Part shown: in pieces, positions 35,559-43,663 of the stretch
Position numbering within the stretch: the first letter of the stretch is position 1
Layout: each line of letters begins with the position of its first letter
Program-made: the position numbers and the translations under genes
The notes under the pieces: generated by a model
The model's input: the letters and a program-made list of their open reading frames with translations, nothing else
Databases searched by the model: none
Told to the model about the DNA's origin: nothing
Assembly (NCBI GenBank): GCA_964488495.1
Contig: CAZAUQ010000003.1
Span: 12,267-76,266 of the forward strand
Direction of reading: 5' to 3'
DNA from: UBA1402 sp964488495
GTDB lineage: Bacteria; Bacteroidota; Bacteroidia; Bacteroidales; UBA1402
DNA: 64,000 nt

Positions 35559-37082
35559 TTAGTTGTTTGTCAGTTGCTCAAGTTTGATCTCTAATACCTG
35601 TTCTGTTTTGCAACCCGGGTTATCGTTGAAAACGACTTTTCCTTCTTTGTTTATCAGGATGTAATGAGGTACACCTGAAAGGGAAAAATGTTCATATAGA
35701 AACTCATATTGTTCATCGGTCAGCAATATATGAGTTCCGTTCAACTGGTATTGTTTGATGACATTATGCCAGGTATCCTTTGCTGACCGGCAACACAAAT
35801 AGATAAATTCAACTTCAGGATATCTTTCCTGCATTTGAATGGAGTGAGGAATTTGTCTTTTGCAAGGAGAGCACCAGGTAGCCCAGATATCAATGTAAAC
35901 AAACTTTCCCTGATTGTCCTTCATTATTTTTTCCAATAAGTCTGAACCCGACAAAGAGTCGTATTGATTTAGTTTTGCCTTCTTTGGAATTTTCAGATTT
36001 CTTATCCCGGCCACTTTTTCGCTGGTTTCATCGCATTTTGTCAGTAATAATTGCCGGATATAGGGCTCTTTGAAATTTTCTTCTATCAGGGTTGAATAGG
36101 TTGTAATTACATGTTGGTCAATTTCTTCTTCGAGAAAACCTGTAGTATACATGGTGGAGGCTGCTAAAAATTCAGCCCAAATTCCATTTCTCGTCTTTAG
36201 GTTTTGTTCCAGCTCTTTTGTGGTAATTTCCAGACGGAATTGTTCCCTGGTTCTTTCCTTTGGTTCCAGGTACACTCCCGGACTCGATTCGACATTGAAC
36301 CGATAGGCATTGTGAAAAGAATTGTAGTCGGAGCAGATCAGCGCTTTTTCGTTAAATGCTATGGAATCCGTGATAAATGAATAAAACGCTTGTCGTTCCA
36401 TGGGTGTTTCCAATGTCCGGCCTAGTTTAATCAGGTCATTATAAATCGAATAACTTGCACTGTATTTTAAACAATCGGCCAGTAAATCAGGGAGTGAATC
36501 GGTTATCAATTTATTCTCAACCCTATCTAAAAGTTCTTTTTCAAACTCAAGATACAGCGCTTTTAAATCCTGTGGAGACAAATCTGTTGGTTTATTATCG
36601 CGAAAACTGCCTAACTGATTATTCATCCACGAATTCAAAGACATAAAAGTAGTTTGAAACTCATCGTGCTTATCATCAAACTCGCCGGAAACAATGCTCA
36701 ACCGGCCGTTGATCTTATCAATGTTACATGTCAGATACAGGGTGTCGTTAGGGAAAAGATAAGGAGTTATCCTGTAGTCGGCATATTTTAACCAGGTGTT
36801 GATTGAATGGTAAAGAGGGATATCAAACAGGAAACGGCCCTCTTTGTCAATGCTGGTTTCGAAAGTGTGTTGGCCGTCAATGGTAATGTCGTCTACGTAT
36901 AGAAAAATTCTTTTCGGAGCAGTCCTAAAGTCTTTGATGTTTGTAAGTTGCCCAATAATCAGCGAGCGTTGTTCAATGTTGGGAATGAATGTGCCGCTTT
37001 CGGAAAAATTCGATTCAAATGCAGACTTATTACAAGCAGAAAATAAAAAAATCAAAAAGAGGATTTGAATAATTGGTTTCAT
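35559..37082 (-). CDS. Thioredoxin-fold lipoprotein (TlpA/ResA type)
   Basis: 507 residues from ATG 37082 (MKPIIQILFLIFLFSACNKS, lipobox Cys17); the extra upstream codons to 37115 add charged residues before the signal helix. The first 370 residues are a helical/beta region of the kind often found in Bacteroidota TlpA-like proteins (DUF4369-type). The last 130 are a thioredoxin domain with DIWATWCSPCKRQ (Cys403 and Cys406) and the cis-Pro loop SGVPHY. Probable disulfide reductase outside the cytoplasm; its client proteins are unknown. It is in line with the unknown secreted protein upstream and the hydrolase downstream. Confidence 0.85.
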   Translation of the reverse strand: MKPIIQILFLIFLFSACNKSAFESNFSESGTFIPNIEQRSLIIGQLTNIKDFRTAPKRIFLYVDDITIDGQHTFETSIDKEGRFLFDIPLYHSINTWLKYADYRITPYLFPNDTLYLTCNIDKINGRLSIVSGEFDDKHDEFQTTFMSLNSWMNNQLGSFRDNKPTDLSPQDLKALYLEFEKELLDRVENKLITDSLPDLLADCLKYSASYSIYNDLIKLGRTLETPMERQAFYSFITDSIAFNEKALICSDYNSFHNAYRFNVESSPGVYLEPKERTREQFRLEITTKELEQNLKTRNGIWAEFLAASTMYTTGFLEEEIDQHVITTYSTLIEENFKEPYIRQLLLTKCDETSEKVAGIRNLKIPKKAKLNQYDSLSGSDLLEKIMKDNQGKFVYIDIWATWCSPCKRQIPHSIQMQERYPEVEFIYLCCRSAKDTWHNVIKQYQLNGTHILLTDEQYEFLYEHFSLSGVPHYILINKEGKVVFNDNPGCKTEQVLEIKLEQLTNN

Positions 37083-37129
37083 CGTTCGCTTATCATGTGG
37101 TAAATTATTCTTCAAAATCAGGATAATTA

Positions 37130-37939
37130 TTACTTAGTTTCTTTCCAGATAAATTTATCTCCATCCGGGCTAAACTTAATGTGAGCCGTAGGGATGGATT
37201 CAATATGTGCTCTTAAAAGTTCGGCGGACTTGATCACTTTCTTTATCTTTTGATTGGGTGTAAAAAGCACAAAATGTCCTGCCGGGATAGATTCTCTGTA
37301 ATAGTATTCAACGTTTTTGCATCCGAGCTTCTCGAGTAATACCTTACACAGTTTGGCTTTTGAAGAGGCGTTGGACATGGAAAAGGCCTGAATTCCGGTA
37401 TGGAATTCTTTGTCTGTTTCAATCCGTTTTTCAGTTTTTAAAAGATGAATAAGTATGTTAGTATGTTCGGCGCTTAACCCGTAACGCAGCCAGGCTCCCA
37501 GCAGGAATGAACGAATTTGTTTCTCATTAACAACTATTTCCGGTTTCATTGTTCCGAAATACACCGTATCCATTTTTCCGGTATACATACCTCCGGGTTT
37601 ATAATCAAAAAAATCATCCAGCTTTTGCGATAAAGAAGGAGAATAGATTTTAAGACCCATGGAGGCTCCGTTGTTTTCAATACGAATGTCGGGATAATCG
37701 GCACTGAACAGGGAGTCAATAAATACACAAAGATTTAATTCTTTGGCGTTCAATATATCAACCCGCTGATAATAAAAATCGTCAGCCGGTGTGAATGTCC
37801 GCTGATATCCCATATATTCATTAAGGGTACCCAACAAAAAATACTCTTTATCGAATTTGTTCTCATCAAATTGAGCTCTCATCAGGAAGCTGCAACACAG
37901 GAAGGAAATCAGGAATAAAAAACCCGAGAAGTGTTTCAT
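37130..37939 (-). CDS. Secreted protein of unknown function
   Basis: 269 residues from ATG 37939 (MKHFSGFLFLISFLCCSFLM, signal peptide ending RAQ); an ATG at 37954 is possible. No domain recognised. The body is mixed helix and strand, with charged Lys/Glu-rich surface and single motifs such as KLGCKNVEYYYRESIPAGHF. The base composition is AT-rich like its neighbours. It lies 47 bases before the thioredoxin-like gene and likely heads that transcription unit. Function unknown. Confidence 0.65.
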   Translation of the reverse strand: MKHFSGFLFLISFLCCSFLMRAQFDENKFDKEYFLLGTLNEYMGYQRTFTPADDFYYQRVDILNAKELNLCVFIDSLFSADYPDIRIENNGASMGLKIYSPSLSQKLDDFFDYKPGGMYTGKMDTVYFGTMKPEIVVNEKQIRSFLLGAWLRYGLSAEHTNILIHLLKTEKRIETDKEFHTGIQAFSMSNASSKAKLCKVLLEKLGCKNVEYYYRESIPAGHFVLFTPNQKIKKVIKSAELLRAHIESIPTAHIKFSPDGDKFIWKETK

Positions 37940-37965
37940 GATAGTAGAATTCAAATGATTTTTAA

Positions 37966-38012
37966 AAGCATTACCGATGCCTCTTTTTTAGGGCATCGGT
38001 AATGGCTTTTTT
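37966..38012 (-). terminator. Terminator after the double solute-binding gene
   Basis: TTACCGATGCC (37971-37981) and GGCATCGGTAA (37992-38002) form a perfect 11-bp stem. On the minus strand it directly follows the stop at 38013 and is followed by TGCTTTTAAAAA; on the plus strand it runs into TGGCTTTTTTTT, so it may also end plus transcripts. Confidence 0.75.
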
Positions 38013-39494
38013 TTACGGCATCTGAGCCCCTTCGAACCATTCGTTCCAAATGGTTTCAAACGTCCCATCCGTTTTCATGGCATCGAGATGATTTTGCCAT
38101 TGCTGAACAGTACTGGCCGGTGTATTGAGCGAGAATGCAATATAATCTCTTAAATCCGACGCTTGCAGCTGTTGATTCAGATCGCTCATAGGCACCTCGC
38201 TGATTTCGGCAAGCCATTTCACATCCAGATCTGTCATCAGCAGCGCCTGAACCTCACCATCAATCAATTGCTGAAACGCCTCGGTGGATGTAAGCGAAGT
38301 GGCTACAATGTTTTGAAAACCATTGTTGATCAGATAATCATGAGTAAACCAGCCCTTAGGGGTGGCAATGGATTGAAGGGCTTTGGCTTGTTCTATGGTT
38401 TCAATAGTTAAGCCCGAAGATGCCAGCGTATAAAAATAGCTTTTGCTGGTGGAAATCGGCCCAACCCATTGGAACATGTCTTCGCGTTCGGGTGTACGGG
38501 TCATGTTGAACAAGGCGCTGTTTGGCAAGTATTGCACGATGGCGTATGCATCCAGCCACAGGCCCATGTTGAGTTTGTTCACATGTCCGGTTCTTGCCTG
38601 AATTTCATTCACAATATCCACAGAGGCGCCTTCAATTTTTCGTGTCGTATCCTGGCCGGTATAATAGCTGAAAGGAGGACTGACTTCTGTATAGATCTGA
38701 ATGGTTCCCGGCATGTAGTCGACAGGCATCCCTGGAAAATAACTCCTCATGATCGAGATGGATCTCTGATTCTTAATCATGGCTTCGATGGCTTGTTGAG
38801 TGTTGCTGACAACCGCATCGCTTACGTCTTTTGAAAAGGCAATATAATTATATGCCGTGAGGTAGCGTGTTACTGTCATAATATTCTGCATGAAATAGCC
38901 TGAGGGAGTTGACGAAACCAGATGGAAGAATTCACTGGCCATAAAACGGATATCACCATTCATAAATGCAGCCAAGGCTTCGTCATAGGTGTTGTAATAC
39001 ACCAAATTGTCAAATCCAAGCTCTTCAAGAGTGGTTGTTTCAATCCAGTGCCTTACTACCGCTATGGAAGGAAGCAGTTTGCACTCTTCAATAGCTAAAG
39101 GATATTGATAACCAGAGTTTCCCTTTTCAAAGATACCATACATGGACTGACTCGTTGGGCCTGCCCATTTGAAAAGGTCTTTACGTTCGGGGGTGTACGC
39201 TGTTGACAAGAGCGCCTTGTTTGGGCCGGCTAAAGCAGCGTCGTAGGCAGTTTGCCAGGATTCAGACAGGCTCATCATCTCAAATTCAACACCTGCATTT
39301 TGCATGGCCTGTGCAGCAATGTCTGCATCTATCCCTACAACTTCACCCTCATTTTCATAACAGTTTGGAGTAAATTCGACACCGAAGACCTGAATAGGCT
39401 TATCCTCCGGAACGTCATTATTACAACTGTTCAAGCTGAATAATACCGCCATTGTTAAAATGGAAATGGTAAAAAGATTCTTTTTGTTTTTCAT
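38013..39494 (-). CDS. Double-domain SBP_bac_3-type solute-binding lipoprotein
   Basis: 493 residues. Lipobox SLNSC (Cys23). The chain holds two family-3 periplasmic binding domains in tandem: domain 1 about 33-255 (EVVGIDADIAAQAM, TPERKDLFKWAGPTSQS, SEFFHLVSS) and domain 2 about 262-493 (KIEGASVDIVNEIQ, TPEREDMFQWVGPISTSKS, MTDLDVKWLAEI). The two halves repeat the same landmarks, so they come from a duplication. Such domains bind amino acids or other small ligands and serve ABC transporters or sensors. No permease, ATPase or kinase gene is adjacent, so its partner is unknown. Confidence 0.82.
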   Translation of the reverse strand: MKNKKNLFTISILTMAVLFSLNSCNNDVPEDKPIQVFGVEFTPNCYENEGEVVGIDADIAAQAMQNAGVEFEMMSLSESWQTAYDAALAGPNKALLSTAYTPERKDLFKWAGPTSQSMYGIFEKGNSGYQYPLAIEECKLLPSIAVVRHWIETTTLEELGFDNLVYYNTYDEALAAFMNGDIRFMASEFFHLVSSTPSGYFMQNIMTVTRYLTAYNYIAFSKDVSDAVVSNTQQAIEAMIKNQRSISIMRSYFPGMPVDYMPGTIQIYTEVSPPFSYYTGQDTTRKIEGASVDIVNEIQARTGHVNKLNMGLWLDAYAIVQYLPNSALFNMTRTPEREDMFQWVGPISTSKSYFYTLASSGLTIETIEQAKALQSIATPKGWFTHDYLINNGFQNIVATSLTSTEAFQQLIDGEVQALLMTDLDVKWLAEISEVPMSDLNQQLQASDLRDYIAFSLNTPASTVQQWQNHLDAMKTDGTFETIWNEWFEGAQMP

Positions 39495-39572
39495 AACTGA
39501 TTTTTTTTGGCTTAAGTCTGTTTATATTGATTTGATAATAACACTGATAATTATATTGTTACAAGTAAAGAA

Positions 39573-39967
39573 TTATTTCTTTATCAATTTTCCCCGGTGT
39601 AAGTTGTTGTCCTTAGACAATGTGTAAAAATAAACTCCACGAGCTATGTTCGTCAGGTCTATTGTTTCTGAATTCTGAACACAGGTTGACAGCACTTTAC
39701 GACCCTGAGCATCGAATAACTCAAAGACAGCCTGACTGTTGGTGTTGTTCAATCGGATGGATAGTTGGTTAGTGAATGGATTCGGATAAACAACCGGGCT
39801 TTTCGATTCTAGATCGTTAGCTGTATGGATAGAATTAACTAAATGGATTGAATAATAGTAAGTTGTTTTTAAAACAAAGGGGATTCCATCGTAATAATAG
39901 GAGAGGGCTTCCTCGATCAACTTATCGCCTGTTTCATTGTAAGTAAATGCGTAGTCGTGATTTTTTA
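39573..39967 (-). pseudogene. C-terminal remnant of a T9SS-exported protein, cut by the insertion sequence
   Basis: About 131 residues remain after the IS left end. They begin with NHDYAFTYNETGDKLIEEAL, a Tyr-rich YNETG-type repeat region seen in secreted Bacteroidota proteins, and finish with a complete T9SS type A sorting domain (VVYPNPFTNQLSIRLNN to GVYFYTLSKDN). There is no native start or signal peptide; the open frame extends into the IS to 40010, where a start exists only by chance. The body of the gene is not found on the other side of the IS. Confidence 0.75.
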
Positions 39968-41320
39968 GGCACTGTCTAAAATTTTGTGTAAACGACAATT
40001 GGGTTTTCATAAATCACAGTAAAATTCTGTTTTCAAATATACAAATAAACTGATTCAGAACGATGGCCCAGTTTTTTATAGGCATTGTCCATTTCTTTTC
40101 TATCTCATTAATTGCAAGATAAACGGATTTTTTCACAGCGTCATCATTCGGAAAGGAGAGTTTTACTTTGGTATATTTCCGAATTTTACTGTTCGGGTTC
40201 TCAATCTGGTTGGTCGTATAGATAATCCTTCGGATTTCCATAGGATAGTCAAAGAAGGTGGTAAGATCATCCCAATTGGTACGCCAGCTACGTACAGCAT
40301 AGCGGTATTTTGAGTTCCATTTTTGTTCAAAGGCATCCAATGACAAAGCCGCAGAGTCCTTGTTTACAGCACCGTAGATGGTTTTCATATCTCTGGTGAA
40401 TTCCTTCAGATCTTTGTATGTGACGTATTTACAACTGTTTCGGATCTGATGTACGACACAGATCTGGGTGGCCGCCTGAGGAAAGACACTACGGATGGTA
40501 TCCGTAAATCCGTTCAAATTGTCCGTACAGGTGATCAGAATATCTTCCACCCCGCGGGCTTTCAGATCGGTAAGTACACTCATCCAAAAGGCGGAACTTT
40601 CTGCTCTGCCTAACCATAGACCAAGAACTTCTTTCTTGCCTGTATTATTAAGGCCTATGCAAATGTAAACGGTTTTGTTGACAACCTTTCCACCATCGCG
40701 GACCTTAAACATTATACCGTCCATCCAAACAATCAGGTATTGTCTCTCAAGTGCCCTGTTTTGCCATTCCTGAGCCGCTTGGGTAACTCTGTTGGTGATG
40801 ATGGAGATGGAAGAGCCCGATAAGTTTATCTCATAAATACTGCGCAATTCTTCCTCGATATCAGAAACACTCATGCCTTTGGCATAAAGCGATATAACCA
40901 GCTTCTCTATGGATAAGCCCCGGCTTTTATACTTGGGAATAATAATGGGCTCATAGGCTCCATTCCTGTCCCTGGGAATTTGTATGGTTGATTCACCATG
41001 CTCAGTTTGGATGGTTTTTGCATAACTGCCATTCCTGGAATTACCGGTATTATTACCGGCAACATCATGTTTCTCGTAGCCAAGATGCACATCCATCTCG
41101 CCTTGCAACATATGCTCCAACACTTGAGAATGAAGATCTTTTAGAAACTTACTAACATCTTCTTCTGTCTTGAACTGTTTTAAAAATTCTTTAGATAACA
41201 GCTCTGCAGGTACTTCTGTTTTCTTTTTGACCATAAATTGTGCTTCCATTTTTTTAATGCTTAAATTTACAATGTTTTTTTTCTTAGCATTATCGTTTAC
41301 ACAATTTATTGGATAGAGCC
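39968..41320 (-). mobile_element. Complete IS256-family insertion sequence (1353 bp)
   Basis: The ends are imperfect inverted repeats of about 32 bases: the left starts GGCACTGTCTAAAATTTTG and the right (reverse complement) GGCTCTATCCAATAAATTG, both continuing TGTAAACGA then AAT. One intact transposase gene fills the element. An exact 8-base target duplication is not seen; GATTTTTT (39959-39966) on the left and GATTTATT (41321-41328) on the right agree at 7 of 8 bases only if the left end is moved by one base. The element appears intact and potentially active. Confidence 0.9.
40014..41249 (-). CDS. IS256-family (mutator-type) transposase
   Basis: 411 residues, full family length. The DDE triad is visible: D177 in IVWMDGIMFKVR, D243 in ITCTDNLNGF and E350 in YTTNQIENPNSKIRKYTK; the C-x2-H motif CVVHQIRN (264-271) is also present. 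An N-terminal DNA-binding part precedes (about 1-140, MSVSDIEEELRSIY). A second ATG five codons in (MVKKKTEV) is an alternative start. It cuts and inserts the element between the two inverted repeats. Confidence 0.96.
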   Translation of the reverse strand: MEAQFMVKKKTEVPAELLSKEFLKQFKTEEDVSKFLKDLHSQVLEHMLQGEMDVHLGYEKHDVAGNNTGNSRNGSYAKTIQTEHGESTIQIPRDRNGAYEPIIIPKYKSRGLSIEKLVISLYAKGMSVSDIEEELRSIYEINLSGSSISIITNRVTQAAQEWQNRALERQYLIVWMDGIMFKVRDGGKVVNKTVYICIGLNNTGKKEVLGLWLGRAESSAFWMSVLTDLKARGVEDILITCTDNLNGFTDTIRSVFPQAATQICVVHQIRNSCKYVTYKDLKEFTRDMKTIYGAVNKDSAALSLDAFEQKWNSKYRYAVRSWRTNWDDLTTFFDYPMEIRRIIYTTNQIENPNSKIRKYTKVKLSFPNDDAVKKSVYLAINEIEKKWTMPIKNWAIVLNQFICIFENRILL

Positions 41321-41859
41321 GATTTATTGCCGAAAGGATTATTGAACTGATGAATAGTTACTGTGTTATATTGTAATGGCAAACTAAGTTCCTGATAAAA
41401 ATAAATCAGATTGAAAAAAAAGTATTTCAAATTAATTTCGTCAACAGAATAATACCCGTCTATCACATGACCACCATAACTTCCTTCCATCTTCACAATG
41501 CTATTATTGGAAAAATCAGCATATCGCTTTGGGTCATCAATAGGCCAATCTCCTCCTATTAATCCAACTCCAACAGAATCGGAATGACTCAATCCGGGAA
41601 TAAAAGCCATGTCATGAAATTTGCCGATAAACACACTTGGCGTAAGACTTATAATAAAATTGCCAAAGTTATTGTAATATTCCTGTTCACCTAATGAACT
41701 TTTTCTTAGATGATTGGTTGATGAATTGGTTGTATATAATACATCAAAAGCAAATGTGCCAGCTTTTTTTTCATTAGTATGTTCCTCCTTATTGCAGGAC
41801 AGAACAAATAAAACAATGAAAAGTGCATAGAAAACCGATTGTAATGTTTTTGCTTTCAT
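41290..41859 (-). CDS. Lipoprotein of unknown function, tail replaced by IS sequence
   Basis: 189 residues from ATG 41859 (MKAKTLQSVFYALFIVLFVL then SC, lipobox Cys22); the frame is open further up to 41928 but without signal features. The mature part (KKAGTFAFDVLYTTNSS to QYNTVTIHQFNNPFG) has no recognised domain. The final residues SALSNKLCKR and the stop at 41290 come from the IS right end (border 41320/41321), so the natural C-terminus is missing. The remnant on the other side of the IS does not join in frame. Confidence 0.65.
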   Translation of the reverse strand: MKAKTLQSVFYALFIVLFVLSCNKEEHTNEKKAGTFAFDVLYTTNSSTNHLRKSSLGEQEYYNNFGNFIISLTPSVFIGKFHDMAFIPGLSHSDSVGVGLIGGDWPIDDPKRYADFSNNSIVKMEGSYGGHVIDGYYSVDEINLKYFFFNLIYFYQELSLPLQYNTVTIHQFNNPFGNKSALSNKLCKR

Positions 41860-42027
41860 ATTGTAGTTTTTTCTACTCAAATTTGCCTGTGCAGGCTCAC
41901 AGAAACAAACAGGCAACGCCGGCGTCAAGTGCTGACCAGCCGTGGATATCGGGAGGCTTAGTGGTAGTCGGTTTCGCGAAAGGAAGCGCTCTAAGGGCAG
42001 CTTCCAAATAAGCGTTCTCTGGATTAC

Positions 42028-43653
42028 TTACTCCGGCAGCGGCAAAAAGAACCCCGCCGACTCAATAGCAGCCTTTACCGTAGCCTTATCCGCCGACGCT
42101 TCAAAAGGAAACAACGAATTATTGCCCGGCTCAAACTTGCGGCAAACCATCTCGCTCAAAAAAGCAGCCGGATCATCCCTGCGCCGGGCCACACGAACCA
42201 GATCAAACCAGCGATGCCCCTCAAACGCCAACTCCAAAGCAGCCTCCTGCATAATCTTATTCTCCACAAACAAAACAGAATCATCCAGCCCCGGCAATAC
42301 CGCATTAAAAGTATAAGGCTCCAGATCCACCCGACCGCGAATTCCCAGAGAAGTAGCATAAGCACTGTGATCAAAATTCACCATCTCAGGTTTACCCGCC
42401 AGCTCACTGCGTTTTACCAAGGTAGAATCGTTCAGATACAGCGGACGCGGCCCCCTGTTGATCATCTGCAAAGCCAGCCCCGGACGCCCCGTACGATTGA
42501 TAGCCTCCGCATAGCGCAAATGATACATAGCCGCCCGTTCAATGACGATATTTTGTTCAACCGAATCGCTGGCAAACTTATTGATAAGCGGCTTGATCGT
42601 ATTTTCGACAGCCTCGTTGTCCGGTACCCAGGCACAACCAAAACCCCGTCGATCGCCCAATCTCTTCAGATCCAGATGGGTACTACCCACCGGCTGAGCA
42701 ATCCAGTCCTCAATAATAGCCGACGAAGGCTTAATCTTATTGCCGCCCTCTTTGCCAAAATACAGAGAACGCAGGCTGTTGGACTTACCGTAGGTCTTAT
42801 CGTAAAAAATAGAAGCATTGTTCTCGTAAGTACGCGCATAAGACGAATTCTCGAAGATCTGAAACCAGGATATACTAACAGAGCCGTTGTCCTCGTAAGT
42901 GATGGAAAAGTTATCGTCGCAGATATAACTGTAATCGTCCTTTTCGATAGCCCTTTTGTACCACAAAGCCGCGTTCTCGTAATCGTTGAGCCATAAATAA
43001 CATTCCCCCAGCAAAAACTCATTGCCCGGAATCATTTTGCCCACCCGAATGCTGTTCATCCGGCGAAAAGGACGGGGAATGTGCAAAATATCCTGCAGCT
43101 GGGCAATCAGCAAGGGCAGGAGCTCAGCCTGGCTCTTTAGAGGATAATCGGCAGTAAGCGCCTCGTCGGTATCGAGTATACAATGCTCAAAATAAGGCAC
43201 CGAACCATAAATCTTGCTCATCTGCAAATACGTCCAGGCCCTTATGGACACTGCCGCAGCATAATCCTGCAACAAAGCCTTGTCGCCCACCAGAGTATCC
43301 ATGTGCTGAATCATATAGTTGCAATCGTTGATGATGCGATAAAAGCCGGTAGTTTTCAGATAAGGATTGCCGGCACTGACCCTGTGTTCGTTGATTTCCC
43401 TTAGGTCCTGATCGGCACTGGGAGTCAGATCCATCAGATCGGCCTGCAATTCGCCCAGCAACACGCAGACAGGGCCGATGTCCTGCATGCCCGACAACAA
43501 GCCAAACACCGAATAAACAGAATCGTTGGGCGTATTCAGCCGGTTATCTTCGATGTCGAGGTAAACCCCGGAATCAATTTCAAAAAAGTGGGAGCAGGAA
43601 AACCCCCAAACAGTCAGGAGGAAAAGAAGGATTATGTGAAGAAAAGTTTTCAT
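42028..43653 (-). CDS. SusD/RagB-family outer-membrane lipoprotein
   Basis: 541 residues. Lipobox VWGFSC (Cys20). Helical TPR-type SusD fold: early RIINDCNYMIQHMD, AAVSIRAWTYLQMSKIYGSV, and the C-terminal signature ALELAFEGHRWFDLVRVARR. SusD proteins sit on the cell surface, bind the nutrient and lid the SusC barrel. It ends FFLPLPE, without the usual closing NP-containing segment; one frame over, SNPENAYLEAALRALPF continues for 44 codons, so the tail may have suffered a frameshift. It starts 10 bases after its SusC partner and is the last gene of the seven-gene FAS1-SusCD locus. Confidence 0.93.
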   Translation of the reverse strand: MKTFLHIILLFLLTVWGFSCSHFFEIDSGVYLDIEDNRLNTPNDSVYSVFGLLSGMQDIGPVCVLLGELQADLMDLTPSADQDLREINEHRVSAGNPYLKTTGFYRIINDCNYMIQHMDTLVGDKALLQDYAAAVSIRAWTYLQMSKIYGSVPYFEHCILDTDEALTADYPLKSQAELLPLLIAQLQDILHIPRPFRRMNSIRVGKMIPGNEFLLGECYLWLNDYENAALWYKRAIEKDDYSYICDDNFSITYEDNGSVSISWFQIFENSSYARTYENNASIFYDKTYGKSNSLRSLYFGKEGGNKIKPSSAIIEDWIAQPVGSTHLDLKRLGDRRGFGCAWVPDNEAVENTIKPLINKFASDSVEQNIVIERAAMYHLRYAEAINRTGRPGLALQMINRGPRPLYLNDSTLVKRSELAGKPEMVNFDHSAYATSLGIRGRVDLEPYTFNAVLPGLDDSVLFVENKIMQEAALELAFEGHRWFDLVRVARRRDDPAAFLSEMVCRKFEPGNNSLFPFEASADKATVKAAIESAGFFLPLPE

Positions 43654-43663
43654 AGTTCTTTGC

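Noticed and set aside
39959..41328. Exact target-site duplication around the IS
   Set aside because: The immediate 8-mers ATTTTTTA and GATTTATT differ; the shifted 7-of-8 match is in an A/T run and may be chance.
41823..42011. Short plus-strand frame between SusD and the truncated lipoprotein
   Set aside because: Spans a signal-peptide coding region on the other strand and has no features of its own.
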